A stretch of DNA of 64,000 nt from Theropithecus gelada (taxonomy: Eukaryota > Chordata > Mammalia > Primates > Cercopithecidae): contig NC_037686.1 in NCBI RefSeq assembly GCF_003255815.1, positions 55,773,888 through 55,837,887 of the forward strand, given 5' to 3'. The notes below the pieces were generated by a model that did not search any database, was not told where the DNA came from, and saw only the letters and a list, made by a program, of their open reading frames with translations. Each line of letters opens with the position of its first letter. Position 1 is the first letter of the stretch. Below, one piece after another: positions 32,264 to 44,275 of the stretch. A program made the translations under genes and the position numbers.

Positions 32264-32280
32264 AAGAGTTTTGAAATCTT

Positions 32281-32754
32281 GGTAGAATACACTGGTTCCA
32301 TGGGAAGCTTTTTGTCTCAAAAAAGACGCTAAACCTTGTATGTCCTCTTTGGGGTTGACTCCAGCACAAAACTCCCTTCCAGTTCACAGATGCGAAGAGC
32401 CGTTTTGTTCCAGGAAAGCCGTGAAGGAAGGTGAATGTACATGTTTAGGCTGAAAGGCAGAGTCTTCTGTCTGATTCTCTACAGCTCTCCTCTCCCCCAT
32501 CCAGGTAATCACTGCTGACATCTGACATGTACCACTGTACTGCCTGGGCCCCCCACATCTCCCCGTGTTCATGGACACTCATCATTGTTACCTGCATGCA
32601 TATCTATTTTCATCAAGCGATTCGAGGTGTAGGATGGATCCTTTGTTGCCTAACCCACTTGAGTTGGGGGGTTGTGTGCGTGTGAAAGCATCCTAACCCA
32701 CAGAAGCTGACTCGGGAGGAAAGCTGTGAAAGGGACAGCCCTGGCTTACTGACT
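32281..32754. other. Intergenic, no feature recognised
   Basis: No gene or named repeat. Confidence 0.5.
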
Positions 32755-33515
32755 TGTGCCTGAGTCTCCCAGAGCGTCCGTAGCAACGCCCCACAAATCA
32801 GACTTAGAGCAACATGGATTCATTCTTTCTCAATGCTGGAGTTTGGAATCCACGCTCCAGGAGTCGGCAGGGCCGTACTCCCTCGGAAGGCTGGAGGAGA
32901 ACCTTTCCTGGCCTCTCCAGCTGCTGGCGGCTCCCAGCAGTCCTTGGTGTTCCTTGGCTTACAGATGTAACCCCTGTCTTTGTTGTCCCATGGCCTTCCC
33001 AATGTGTTTGAGTCTCTATGTCCAAAGTGTCCTCTTCTTACAAGGACACCAGTCACGTTGGATTTTGGGCCCACCCTAACCAGGAATTCATGAGTATGAC
33101 TTCATCTTACCTTGATGACATCTGCAAAATCCCTGTTCCCGAATAAGGTCACATTCACAGGAACTAGGTAGACAAGAACCTTTTGGGTTTGTTGTTGTTT
33201 TGAAAGAGTCTCGCTCTGTCACCCAGGCTGGAGTGCAGTGGCGTGATCTCAACTCCCTGCAACCTCTGCCTCCTAGGTGCAAGTCGTTCTCCTGCCTCAG
33301 CCTTCTGAGTAGCTGGGATAACAGGCACCCACCATCATGCCTGGCTAATTTTTGTGTTTTTAGTAGAGATGGGGTTTTGCTATGTTGTCCAGGCTGGTCT
33401 TGAATTCCTAACCTCAGGTGATCTGCCTGCCTAAGCCTCCCAAAGTGCTAGGATTACAGGCGTGAGCCACTGCGCTGGGCCTCAACTTGAACTTTTTGGG
33501 GACACTGTTCAACCT
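32755..33515 (-). mobile_element. MLT1-type LTR, antisense, broken by an Alu
   Basis: GGCAGGGCCGTACTCCCTCG, then GTGTCCTCTTCTTACAAGGA and AATAAGGTCACATTCACAGG. It resumes after the Alu with TTTGGGGACACTGTTCAACC. Confidence 0.88.
33190..33481 (-). mobile_element. Alu inserted in the MLT1-type LTR
   Basis: Antisense Alu whose T tail is a GTTGTTGTT variant. The host LTR continues on both sides. Confidence 0.95.
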
Positions 33516-34128
33516 CCTTTCAGACTGGTGTGGACTGGCAATGCCCTACCTTGTATCGTTCACACACAGTGGTTGAGACCGCAGGAGAGGACAGAGTTGG
33601 ACTATTGTTTCGGACATAAGTTCCCTGGCACTCGCAGGGAAGCGCACCCAGCCTTCCTGAAGAGAGGCTGGGCCTGGTGGGGGAAAGCAGATCAGGAGGC
33701 CTGAGACGGGCTGTGGGAAACCCTGTCCTCTTGTGGGACTCATGGGCTTGGGCTGAATTCTAAAGGGTGTGGACATGCACCATGGGAGGGGTGGTCCCTG
33801 CCCCACGGGGCAGGCAGGGGCATCCAGGAGGTGACGTGTTTGGCTGTGAGAGGAGCCGCAGTTGTTTGGGGAGTGGCTGTCTGGGTCAGGCTTCCCTCCT
33901 CACACACCCCTGCAGTTCCAGTCAAGTCCTGTGAGGTCAAGCTCAGTCTCCAGGTGGCGGGAGTTAAAGGCCTGTTTGCTCAGGATCAGGGGCAAAGGGG
34001 AACCTAGTGGTGGGGTCAGAGGAAGGCTGTGCCCAGTGAGCGAGGGTCTCCTGAGAACCATGTGGCAGGAGGAGTGGAGGGGGTGGCTGGGCAGAGACTG
34101 GAAGGGAGCGGCATGGGGGCCAGCATTC
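33516..34128. other. Intergenic, no feature recognised
   Basis: GC-rich for this window, but no gene. The long + strand frame beginning at 33862 runs into retroviral LTR sequence. Confidence 0.5.
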
Positions 34129-34169
34129 TTCTGTTCAGGCTGCCCTAACAGAACCACAGACTACAGGCT

Positions 34170-34555
34170 CCATATGGTTTGGATCTGTGTCCCCACCCAA
34201 ATCCCACTTGGAACTGTGATCCCCAGTATCGGAGGAGAGGCCTGGCGGGAGGTGTTTAGATCACAGGTGTGGTTTTCCCCCCTTGGTGCTGTTCTTGTGA
34301 TAGTGAGGGAGTTCTCACAAGATTTGGTTGTTGAAAAGTGTGTGGCACCTGCCCCTTCACTCTCTTCCTTCTGGCCACATGAGAGAGACATGCCTGCTTC
34401 CCCTTCGCCTTCCGCCATGATTAAAAGGTTCCTGAGGCCTCCCTGCCATGCTTCCTGTACGGCCTGTGGAACTGTGAACCAATTAAACCTCTTTTCTTTG
34501 TAAATTACCCAGTCTCAAGTAGTTCTTTATAGCAGTGTGAGAACAGACGAATACA
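34170..34555 (+). mobile_element. THE1-type solo LTR nested in the MLT1-type LTR
   Basis: CCATATGGTTTGGATCTGTG to GAACAGACGAATACA, 386 bases. The flanks AGGCT and GGGCT are a 5-base duplication with one difference. Confidence 0.92.
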
Positions 34556-34797
34556 GGGCTTAAACAACAGAAATGGGTGGTCTCGTGGTTCTGGAGCTAG
34601 AAGTCCGAGGGCAAGGTATCGGCAGGGTTGGCGCCTTCTGATGCTTCGAGGAAGCATCTGTTCCATGCTGTCCCCCAGCTTGGGGGTTGCTGGCCATCTC
34701 TGGCATCCTGTGCCTTGTAGAAGCATCATCCTGACCTCTCCCTTCATCTTCACATGGCATTCCCCCGTGTGCTTGTCTCTGTCCCAGTTTCCCCTTT

Positions 34798-35339
34798 GGT
34801 CATGGTTAATATTGAATATCAACTTGATTGGATCGAAGGATGCAAAGTATTGTTCCTGGGTGTGTCTGTGAGGGTGTCGCCAAAGGAGAGTAACATTTGA
34901 GTCAGTGGGCTGGGAAAGGCAGATCCACCCTCAGTGTGGGTGGACACCATCTAATCAGCTGCCAGCACAGCTAGAATAAAGCAGGCAGGAGAGGATGGTA
35001 GAGCAGGCCTGCTGAGGCTTCCGGCCTTCGTCTTTCTCCCATGCAGGATGCTTTCTGCCCTCAAACCCCAGACTCCAAGTTCTTCAGCTTTTGGACTCTT
35101 GGACTTATCCCAGTGCTTTACCAGGGGCTCTCGGGCCTTTGACCACAGACTGAAGGCTTCCCTACTCTTGAGGTTTTGAGGACTGATCCACCACTGGCTT
35201 CCTGGCTTCTCAGCTTGCAGACAGCCTATTGTGGGACTTTACCTTGTGACCGTGCGAGTCAAATCTCCTTGATAAACTCCCTTTCATATGTACATCTATC
35301 CTATTAGTTCTGTCCCTCTGGAGAACCCCGACTAATATA
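34798..35339 (+). mobile_element. Second retroviral solo LTR nested in the MLT1-type LTR
   Basis: About 542 bases: AATATCAACTTGATTGGATC, then GTGGACACCATCTAATCAGC, and ending CCCCGACTAATATA. A perfect 5-base duplication CCTTT lies at 34793-34797 and 35340-35344. I recognise it as a repeat LTR but do not name the family. Confidence 0.85.
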
Positions 35340-35517
35340 CCTTTAAATAAGGAAACTAGTTGTATTGGACGAGAGGCCCACCCTGCCTCAGTGTGACCTC
35401 ATCTTAACTAACTACATCTGCAGCAACTCTGTTTCCAAATAAAATCACATTCTGAGGTCCTAGGGGTTAGGACTTCAACATAAGGATTGGTGGAAGACAC
35501 AATTCAACCCATAGCAG

Positions 35518-38500
35518 GACCTGTCCAAGGAACTCCTGGGACAATGCCGTGAGTGTTCTCAGAAATAACTACAGGGAGCTCTGTGGGGCGCTCAGAGGCC
35601 CAGCCATTGTAGTGACCTCATGGTACGCTTGGATCGGTGATTCCCAAGTTGATCAGGTACATCTTAGGGGCTCACCTGGGATTAGTCCACATCACGAACT
35701 GACTTGATCCTGGGACTTGGGCTGATTCGTGAGTGTCAATGGCGGTGACACACCAGAGCCGTGGAGCCCAGGGATGAAGCAGCCCTGCAGACAGTTCTGG
35801 GGTCAGCAAGGAAGCTGGGCAGGAAGTGCCCCAACCAACAGCTCTAATCCTCTTGGACAGGTATGAAGTATTTGCAGGGAAGATGATGGAAAAAAAAGGG
35901 GAGTCTCAGAGTGCAGCACGGCTAGGGCTTGCTGAGGATGTCACTCTGATCCCCAGGGAGATGCTTGGGCCTGGCATAAAACTCCTTAATACCTGAACCT
36001 TTCCCTGGAGAAGGCCAGTGTGGCCAGAGTTTGTGCAGCCCCCAGCACCCCCTGGCATGGCCCAGCCCCCAGACACTCAGGAGATTTGGAAGGAAGACAG
36101 TGAATGAGGCTTCTCAGATTTTAGAAAGAACAGAGGTGCATGAAATGTCGGGTGTCCTGGGGAAGCACACGTGGACACCAGCATGCGTAGCAGTGCTGGG
36201 CACTGATGGGCCAGAGGGAGTGAGGCAGGGCCCGCCCTTGAGAGCCTTTGTGTTCCTCCAGCCAGCACTGCTGAAGACAGTTGGAAGCCGGGCAATCCAA
36301 GTTACTTGAGAGAGGGGAAGGTACACATTTCCAAGTTAAGGTGGAGACACGGGGCCAGGAGGGTGAGGCCCAGGGAAGAGCCAAGGAGAGGAGCAGGGCT
36401 CAGCTGTGTCTTGACTGCACCAGTGTCTGCTGAGGCTCCAGGACCACAGCACAGGAGGGACAGAAAGTAGGGCCGGGGCGATGCTGGGTCTAGAGCTGGG
36501 GTGGGAGCTCTCTTTCCCCAGTGGAGAGGGGGCTGAATCACGGGCTAGGAGGGACCGATCAGGGCTGATAAGGCAGCATGAGGAAGTGACTGTGACTGGA
36601 GTGGGCCCTCTGGGACCTACAGGCTGCCCCCAAGTCCCGGGGCACTGAGGGGCTGGGCATGGTTAGGGCCGCTGGCTTTCCCCAGCTGCACCTTAGAATC
36701 TGCTGATGCAGAATTCTGAAGAATGCTGCTGCCAGGGCCTTACCCGAGACCCCAGTTTCATGGCGTGGGGTGGGGCCAATGTGAGTATTTCCTCAGGTCC
36801 CTGGTGAGTCTGTTGTCCTGCCAGGGTAGAAGATGACAGTGGATAAAGGACCAGAGGAGAAACGGAGAGTCCTTTTTGCCAGCTCTTGCTGAAGAAAGGA
36901 CCCAAGGACTCTGTTTAACACAAAGCTGAAACCAGGGCACTGGCGGTTCGCAGAAGAGCAGGTTCTGACCAATGCCGCCACCTCTACAGCCTGCGGAGAG
37001 GAGGACAGGGCCCTGCGCGGCTCTGTGTCACAGTGTCACCGAGGCGCTGGCCTTAGTGTAGGCCTCGCTCCTGCACAGGAGCTGCTCCCTCTCAGAATTT
37101 CTGCATCTATGGACAAAGGCAGCAACAGGACAGGACAGCAGCCCCTGAGGCACCCACTGTGGCCGCCAGCAGGAGTGGGGGTGGCCAGGGCTGGGCCCAG
37201 CATGTGCTTCTGGCAGGACACCAAGCGGGGGCATTGGGGGACCCTGTGGGTGACTTAGGGGATGAGGCAGGGGTTGGGGGAGCTCCAGGTGCCCCCCACT
37301 GCCAGCACACCCCCCCTCCCCAATCCCTCAGCAGACAGCGTCTCCCTCACCGGCCTGGCTCTTCCACAGGTGGCAAACTTATTAACCTCAGCAGTGTGGT
37401 CAAATACCAAGTCACCCTGCAGACTATCCAAAGGTTAATCACTTCCCATTTCAGTGTCTCGGAGGAACACGGAGGTCCCTTGCCGTGGTCTTGTCTCCCC
37501 ATGCACTGTTCCCCTTCAGGCTTGATTTCCTATTCATTTAAATCCAGTTTCAGAGCAAGAACTGTCTAAAATGACAGCGTTTTGAGTTTAGAGATTGACA
37601 TGTTAGGAAAGCACCAGATTCTGAGTCACACTAATTTCTTTCATCAAGTTAAAAGTTAAAGGCATTTTATAATAGAGGTGCCAGTATTTGTAGAGTGCCC
37701 TGCAGTTTATGAAGCTCTTACCTATTTATCATCTCACCAGATCATTAAGTTCTGAAGGCAGGTGTAAGTAGATCTGAACCTTGTACCATCTCTGCATGAT
37801 GGGATACCCGAAGCTTTTCGTCTCTAGCCCTCCTTACAATGAGAGAGTTTTGGTGCACTCAACAGCTGACAGCAAGTGTGATAAGAATGCACCTTTATAT
37901 CATGGATAGTTTCCAGTAGACCCTGAAGAGGCATTTGTGGTTGACCTCGGCTGGGCTGACACAGTGGGAATCCCATCCCATTTTCCTATCTGGCTTCCTC
38001 TGCGATGGGTCTGTCTGGGATTACCTTCTCTGCAAGGCCTATGCGTGGTGCCAGGTCCCAGTGAACCAGGGTGTGTAGCACAATCCTGCACACACCTACT
38101 GCACCAAGCCCTCATGTGTATTGGCGTCCTGTCCTCCTACGGTAAGACCACCTCATGATTCAGCACGGCCAAGGGGCGTGAGCTCTGTGCTGGAGAGCAT
38201 GGGAGGGGAGGCTTCTCAGGGGTGGAACTATCTGAGCAAAGACGACCCTAACAGCTTCGGTGACCCTCCTTTCTCGCCTCTGTTTCAGCACACATAAACA
38301 CATGTAGCCTTACACAAACAGGATTGAACCATCCAAACTCCCACTCCCGCTGATCTACATTAACCAAGTGTTGTATTGTACACTTCTGCACTTTCCAATA
38401 TTCACATATTCCCATGGCCTGTATGTTCATATAGGTAATTAGCACATACACATCTGGGGAATCCCAAATATTGGTCAGCAGCTTCAGAGTATGTCAGTCT

Positions 38501-39384
38501 GATCAGTCCAAGATAAAATTCCTATCAACCTTTCACCGGGTGCTCTCACCTTCCGCTCATAATGCAGCCTAGGTCCATTATTCCGAGGGACGTTACACAA
38601 TGGCGGTTTCTAGCTCTGCCATTCCTTCTGAAATTATTAGCTGGAATTCTTGATAAAAGCAAACTTTATGAACTGCTTGGTTGCCCTGAAATATGATTTG
38701 TTCAGGAAAGGCAGAATAAATGTTGGCTTCTTTTTCTTTATCAATTTTCAGAATAATGAACTGATGCCCTAGTGTTCTCCAATGGTGACCAATTTTTTTT
38801 AGTATAATTAATTCATGGATTTGTGTATTTTATGTATTTCAATACATTGCCTTCATTATTTTTTTTAACATACTCAAATTGGTCCAGCTCACATCAGTGG
38901 GAGCCCTCTTACGTTTTGGCTCCTGTGGCCAGTTTTAAATTATTTTGCTGTTCTTTCTTGTCCTGAGGGCATATTCCGCCAAGTAGGTACAGTCAAGATA
39001 CTGCCTCTAAAGGCCACAAAAGTCATTCTTTCTCTGTGGGACTCTGCCAGCTGATTAATATACATTAGGTTCATTATACATTTCCTTCTATTTCTGCATG
39101 CTTGACAATTTCCATAATTAAAGAAAAATGCATGACTTCTTTAACAATTCCTCTCTTAGGGTTCCATCCTGTAGAAATGAAAGCCCCAGCATTTGAGGAC
39201 ATACGTGTAAGGAGGTTTCTTGCAGCCTTGTGCAGTGACCTGGAACCAGGAAAAAGGGATGCTTGTTAATAATTTTTTTAGCTATGTAAACAGTTATATG
39301 GCCCAAAGTTAAACCTGTAAGAAGGTAATCTCAAGCAGTCTAGTTTCTGTTCTTGCTAACCATTGTTATTAGTTTTCTTTAATT
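35518..39384. other. 3.9-kb repeat-poor intergenic stretch
   Basis: No Alu or L1. A faint MER-type DNA element may lie at 36680-36780. A GC-rich part (36.95-37.37 kb) has a G-quadruplex motif. No frame resembles a known protein. Confidence 0.5.
37227..37261 (+). promoter_or_regulatory. G-quadruplex motif
   Basis: Four G runs (5, 5, 3 and 4) separated by loops of 4, 7 and 7 bases, followed by two more G runs to 37281. This fits the G3+N1-7 rule. Confidence 0.6.
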
Positions 39385-39684
39385 CTTTTTTTTCTTTTTT
39401 TTTTGAGGCAGGGTCTCCCCCTGTTGCCCAGGCTGGAGTGCAGTGGCACAGTCATGGCTCACTGCAGCCTGGAGCTCCTGGGCTCAAGGGAACCTCCCAC
39501 CTCAGCCTCCCGAGTAGCTGGGACTACAGGTATGTGCCACCACGCCGAGCTAAATTTTAAATTTTTATAGAGAGAGGGTCTCAATATATTGCCCAGGCTG
39601 GTCTTGAACTCCTGGGGTCAAGCAGTCCTCCCACCTTGGTTTCCCAAAGTGCTGGGATTACAGGCATGAGTGACTGCATCTGGA
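39385..39684 (-). mobile_element. Alu, old (J-like)
   Basis: Antisense Alu with GTCATGGCTCACTGCAGCCT and GGAGCTCCTGGGCTCAAGGG, features of the J subfamily. Confidence 0.95.
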
Positions 39685-39699
39685 CATTTTGCTTTTTTT

Positions 39700-40165
39700 T
39701 TTTTTTTTTTCTGGTATTTCCTTGGGATGAATTTCTAGAAGTGAATTTACCGAGTCAAAGGGTAAAGCATATGCAATTTTTGTAGATATTGCCAAATTCC
39801 CTTTCACAAAGGTCGTGCTGTTTTACATTCTTAACGGCAATATACGAAGGTGCCTGTTCCCTCCACCCTGATCACAGAATGCTTATCACAGTTGTGAATA
39901 TTTGCCAATCTGATAGGTGAGAATGGCACCTCAGTATGGCTTTAATTTGCATTTCTCTTATGAGTGGAATTTCATATTTGTTCACACCTTTAAGGGTCAT
40001 TTGCATTCTTTTTTGGTGAATTATCTGTTGTGTCTTTTATCGTTTTTTTCATTCAAGTTGTTGGCTCTTCAATTTTCTGGCTCTTTATACATTCAGGAAA
40101 TTAGTCTTTTGTCTGTAATACAAATTGCAGATATTTTTTCCAGTCTTTTGACTTCGCTATGTTGT
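39700..40165 (-). mobile_element. L1M 3' UTR fragment, antisense
   Basis: Typical antisense L1M 3' region: GATTTCTAGAAGTGAATTTA-like sequence, TTGCCAAATTCCCTTTCACA and CTTTAATTTGCATTTCTCTT. Confidence 0.8.
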
Positions 40166-43100
40166 CGTTCTTTTTAATTAATAGACTCTTTTTAAGAACA
40201 GTTTTAGGTTTACAGAAAAAATTGCCCAGAAAGTACAGAGTTCCCAAATGCCCCCTCTTCTCCCTATACACAGCTTCCCTTATTATCAGCATCTTACAAA
40301 TTGTACATATGTTACAGCTGAGGAACCAATATTGACATTATGATCAACTGACGTCCATAGTTTACATTAGGGTTCACTCTTTGTCTTGAACAATTCTATG
40401 CATTTTGACAAATGCATAATGTCATGTATCCACTGTTACCGTGTCGTGTGGAATCGTTTCATTGTCCTAAACCTCTCCTGGGCTCCAACTGTTCATCGCT
40501 CTCTTCCTCCCTCCCTTGCCCCAACCCTCTGGAAACCACTGATATTTTTACAGTCTCTATAGTTTTGCGTTTTCCAGGATGTCATATAGATGACATTTGT
40601 TGGAAATATTTTCTGACTGGTTTCCTTCCCTCAACAATATGCAATTAAGCTTCCTGCATGTCTTTTCGTAGCTTGATAGCTCATTATTTTTATTTCTGAA
40701 TAATATTCCATTATATGTAATGTATGACATTTACTTATCTGTTCACCTACTGAGGGATATCTACGCTGCTTCCACATTCTGGCCATTATGAATAAAACTT
40801 CTATAAACATCCACGTGCAGGTTTTTGTGTGGATGTAAGTTTTAAACTCATTTGGATAAACACCAAGGAGCATGATTGCCAGATCATATTGTAAGAATAT
40901 GTTTAGCTTTGTAAGAAACTGTGGAACTGTCTTCCAAAGTGGCTGGACCCTTTTGCATCGTCACCAGCAGTGAATGAGAGCTCCTGTTGCTCCACATTCT
41001 CATCAGCATTTGATGCTGTCAGTGTTTTTGGTTTTAGCTATTCTAATAGATATGTAGTAGTATCCCATTTTATTTTGCTATTTTCTAATTCCATATGATA
41101 TTATGCATATTTTCATATGTTTATTTGCCATCTATATCTTCTTTGGTGAGGTGCCCACTTATTTCGTTGTTTTCCTATTGTTGAGTTTTAAGGAGGTTTT
41201 TTTTTCTATATTTTGGGTATAAGTTCTATATTTATTTATTTTACAAATATTTTCTACCAGGTTGTGGCTTATTTTCCCATTCTCTTGACGTGTCTTTCAC
41301 AGAAGTTTTAAATTTTAATAAAGTCCACCTTATCAAAATTTTCTCCTATAGATTGGCTTTTAGTGTTGAAGCTAAAAGGTAATCGCCAAGCCCAAGTTTA
41401 CCTAGGTTTTCTCCTATTTAATCTGTAAGAAGCTTTATATTTTTGCATTTTATATTTAGGTCTATGATCCATTTTGAATTAGTTTTAGTGAAAGGTGTAA
41501 AGTCAATGTCTAAATTCTTTTTTTTTTTTTTTTTTTTTGGCACATGAATAACCACTTGTTCTAGTATTATTTGTTGAAAAGGCTATTTTTATCCCATTGA
41601 ATTTCTCTTACTCCTTTGTCAAAGATTAGTTGACTAGATTTATGTAGGTCTATTTCTAGACTCTCCATTCTTTTCCATTGATTGATTTGTCTGTTCTTTT
41701 ACCAATACCACCTTGTAGTGATTACTGTAGCTTTGTTGTAAGTCTTGAAGCTGGGTAGTGTCCTCTGACTTTGTTCTTCTTCAATATTCTGTTGGCTATT
41801 CGAGGTCTTTCGCCTTTCCATATAAACTTTAGAATCAGTTTGTTGATAGCTATAACATAATTTTCTGTAATTTTGATTGGAATTGCATTGGATCTATAAA
41901 TAACGGTGCAAATAATTGACATTTTGATAATACTAAGTCTTTGTATTTATGCACATGGAATATATCTCCATTTATTTAGCTATCCTTTGATTTATTTCAT
42001 TGGAGTTTTGGAGTGTTTCTCTTACAGGTTTTGTGCATACTTTGTTACATCTATACCTAAGTATTTAATTTTGGGGGTGCTAATGTAAATGGTATTGTGT
42101 TTTTAATTTCAGATTTCACTTGTTAATTGCTGGTATATAGGAAAGCAATAGACTTTTGTATACGAACCTTGTATCCTGAAAACTTGCTGTAATCACTTAT
42201 TCGTTCCTGTTCTTTGGGATTTTCTACATAGATGAACATGTCATTTGCAAGCAAAGATGGTTTTATTTCTTCCTTTCCAATCTGCATATCTTGTATATCC
42301 TTTTCTTGTCTTATTGCATTATTTAGGACTTCCAGTATGTTGGTTAGAGGTAGGGAAAGCAGAAATCCTTGCCTTGTTGCTGATCTTAGTGGGAGAGCTT
42401 CTAGTTTCTCATCAAATATGATTTTAACTATAGGTTTTTGTAGATGTTCTTTATCAAATGGAGGAAGTTTCCCTCTATTTCTAGTTTCTTGTGAGTTTTT
42501 ATCATGAATGGATGTTGGATTTGTCAAATGGCTTTTCTGCATCTATTGATGTGATTATGTGATTTTTTTCTTTAGGCTCTTAATGTGATATATTAATTGA
42601 TTTTCAAATGTTAAACCAGATTTGCATACCTAGAATAAATTCCACTTAGTTGTGGTGTATTATTCTTTTTATACATTGTTGGATTTGATTTGTTATTTTG
42701 CTAAGAATTATTGCATCTATATTCATGAAAAACATTGGTTTATAGTTTTCTCTTCTTGTAATATTTGTCTAGCTATAGTATGCTGGTAGTGCTGGCCTCA
42801 GAATGAATTAGGAAGTGTTCCCTCTGCTTGTGTTTTCTGGAAGAGATTGCAAGGAATTGGTATAATTTCTTCCTTAAATATCTGGTAGAATTCACCAGCA
42901 AATCCATCTGGGCTTGGTGCTTTTTGTTTTGGAACATCCTTAATTACTATACAATTTCTTTAATAGATATAGGCCTATTCAGATTATCTGTTTCTCTTTG
43001 TATGAGTTTTGGTAGATTGTGTCTTTCAAGGAATTGGTCTGTTGCATCCAAGTTATCAAATTTGGGGCATAGAGTTGTTTATATTCTTTCATTATTCTGT

Positions 43101-43345
43101 GAATGTCCATGCTTATGTTGTTTATTGCCATGTAAAAGTTTTTTTTTAATACAGTCAAGTTTATAAATATCTTTCTTTCACTGATTCTGGATTTTGAGAC
43201 ATGTTGCTGCTTCCTGGTAATAGAGTAACCTACCCATGTTTTCCTCTGGGATTTGTGTGGCTCACTCTGGTATTTATCCTGTAGTATAGTGTGATAAGCA
43301 GATTCAATTGTATCTTTTCCCATATAGTTATTCAATTGTTCAAAC
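40166..43345 (-). mobile_element. L1M element, 3' UTR and ORF2 part, antisense
   Basis: A new L1 3' end begins at CAGTTTTAGGTTTACAG and runs into ORF2. The minus-strand translation at 42123-42542 resembles the L1 reverse transcriptase (RQGFLLSLPLTNILEVL; IRQEKDIQDMQIGKEEIKPS), but the catalytic FADD box reads LAND and the frame is broken. Inactive. Confidence 0.85.
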
Positions 43346-44275
43346 ATCATTTATTAAAAATTGTTTTCTTTCTTTACTGATTTGAGACATTACCTTCATA
43401 GTATGACATATGAATATGTATATGTATACATATGCATATGTATAGTTTGGTCTATTTCTGGATTTTTTATTTTATTTAATTGGACTATTCATATGCCAAT
43501 ACAACATTGTTTTAATTATAAGGATTTTACCTTATGTTTTAATATCTGGTAACCTCCCCCTTCCAACATACACATATTACTCTCTTTTTCCCACAGGGTT
43601 TTCCTAGGTATTCTTCCTTGATATTTCTTCCATATGATCTTTATAATTAGCTTGGCTAGCTCTAGGAAAAAACAAAAATAAAAAGAAACCCCAATACCAC
43701 ATTTATTTTATACATAAATTAGGGAGAGTCAACATTTTTAAGATAGTGAGTCTACTAAAAAAAATACATGTCTTTTCATCAAATGTACTTTGGTGTCTTC
43801 AGGAGTATATTATAATTTTCTCATATGGGTTTTACGCATTTCATATTATGTTTATGTCTAGCTATTTTATTTAAAATATTTTTGATATTATAAATCTGTT
43901 GTCATATCTCCTAATTGATCATTGTTTAAATATATAAAAGCTATTGTTTTCTGGATGCTAAGTTTCTGTTATTTGTAATGAATTCCTTTATTGCTTGTAG
44001 TAGTTTTCCCATTAATTTTTTGTTTCCCAGATATATAGTCATGTCGTCAATAAACAGAGATACTTTTACCTTTTAGTTTCCAGTTATTATTCCTCTGATT
44101 ACTTTCTCTTGTTTGATTTATTGATGGATATCTCCAATACAGTGTTGAATATGGACATATGGGCTACCTTGTCTTTCTTCTATTATTATTAGTGAGACTA
44201 TGTATAGTGTTTCTCCATTAAGTAATATGTGGTCTTTGGGTTGAATTATATAGAATATATACCTTTTAAAAGTAA
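43346..44275 (-). mobile_element. Second L1M ORF2 fragment, antisense
   Basis: A second copy of the reverse-transcriptase region in the same orientation (CAATACAGTGTTGAATATGG at 44136), so it is separate from the element at 40166. A (TATG)n-like patch is at 43410-43445. Confidence 0.75.

Larger units (their letters stand above)
34129..35517 (-). mobile_element. MLT1-type LTR, antisense, split into three by two LTR insertions
   Basis: Pieces 34129-34169, 34556-34797 and 35340-35517 join into one antisense MLT1-type LTR: CTGTTCAGGCTGCCCTAACA / GGGCTTAAACAACAGAAATG / CCAAATAAAATCACATTCTG, ending TTCAACCCATAGCAG. Confidence 0.88.

Noticed and set aside
33862..34503. 213-codon + strand frame
   Set aside because: About half of it lies in the THE1-type LTR and the MLT1-type LTR.
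42123..42542. 139-codon reverse-transcriptase-like frame
   Set aside because: L1 ORF2 fossil with a damaged catalytic box and stops on both sides; annotated as a mobile-element remnant, not a gene.
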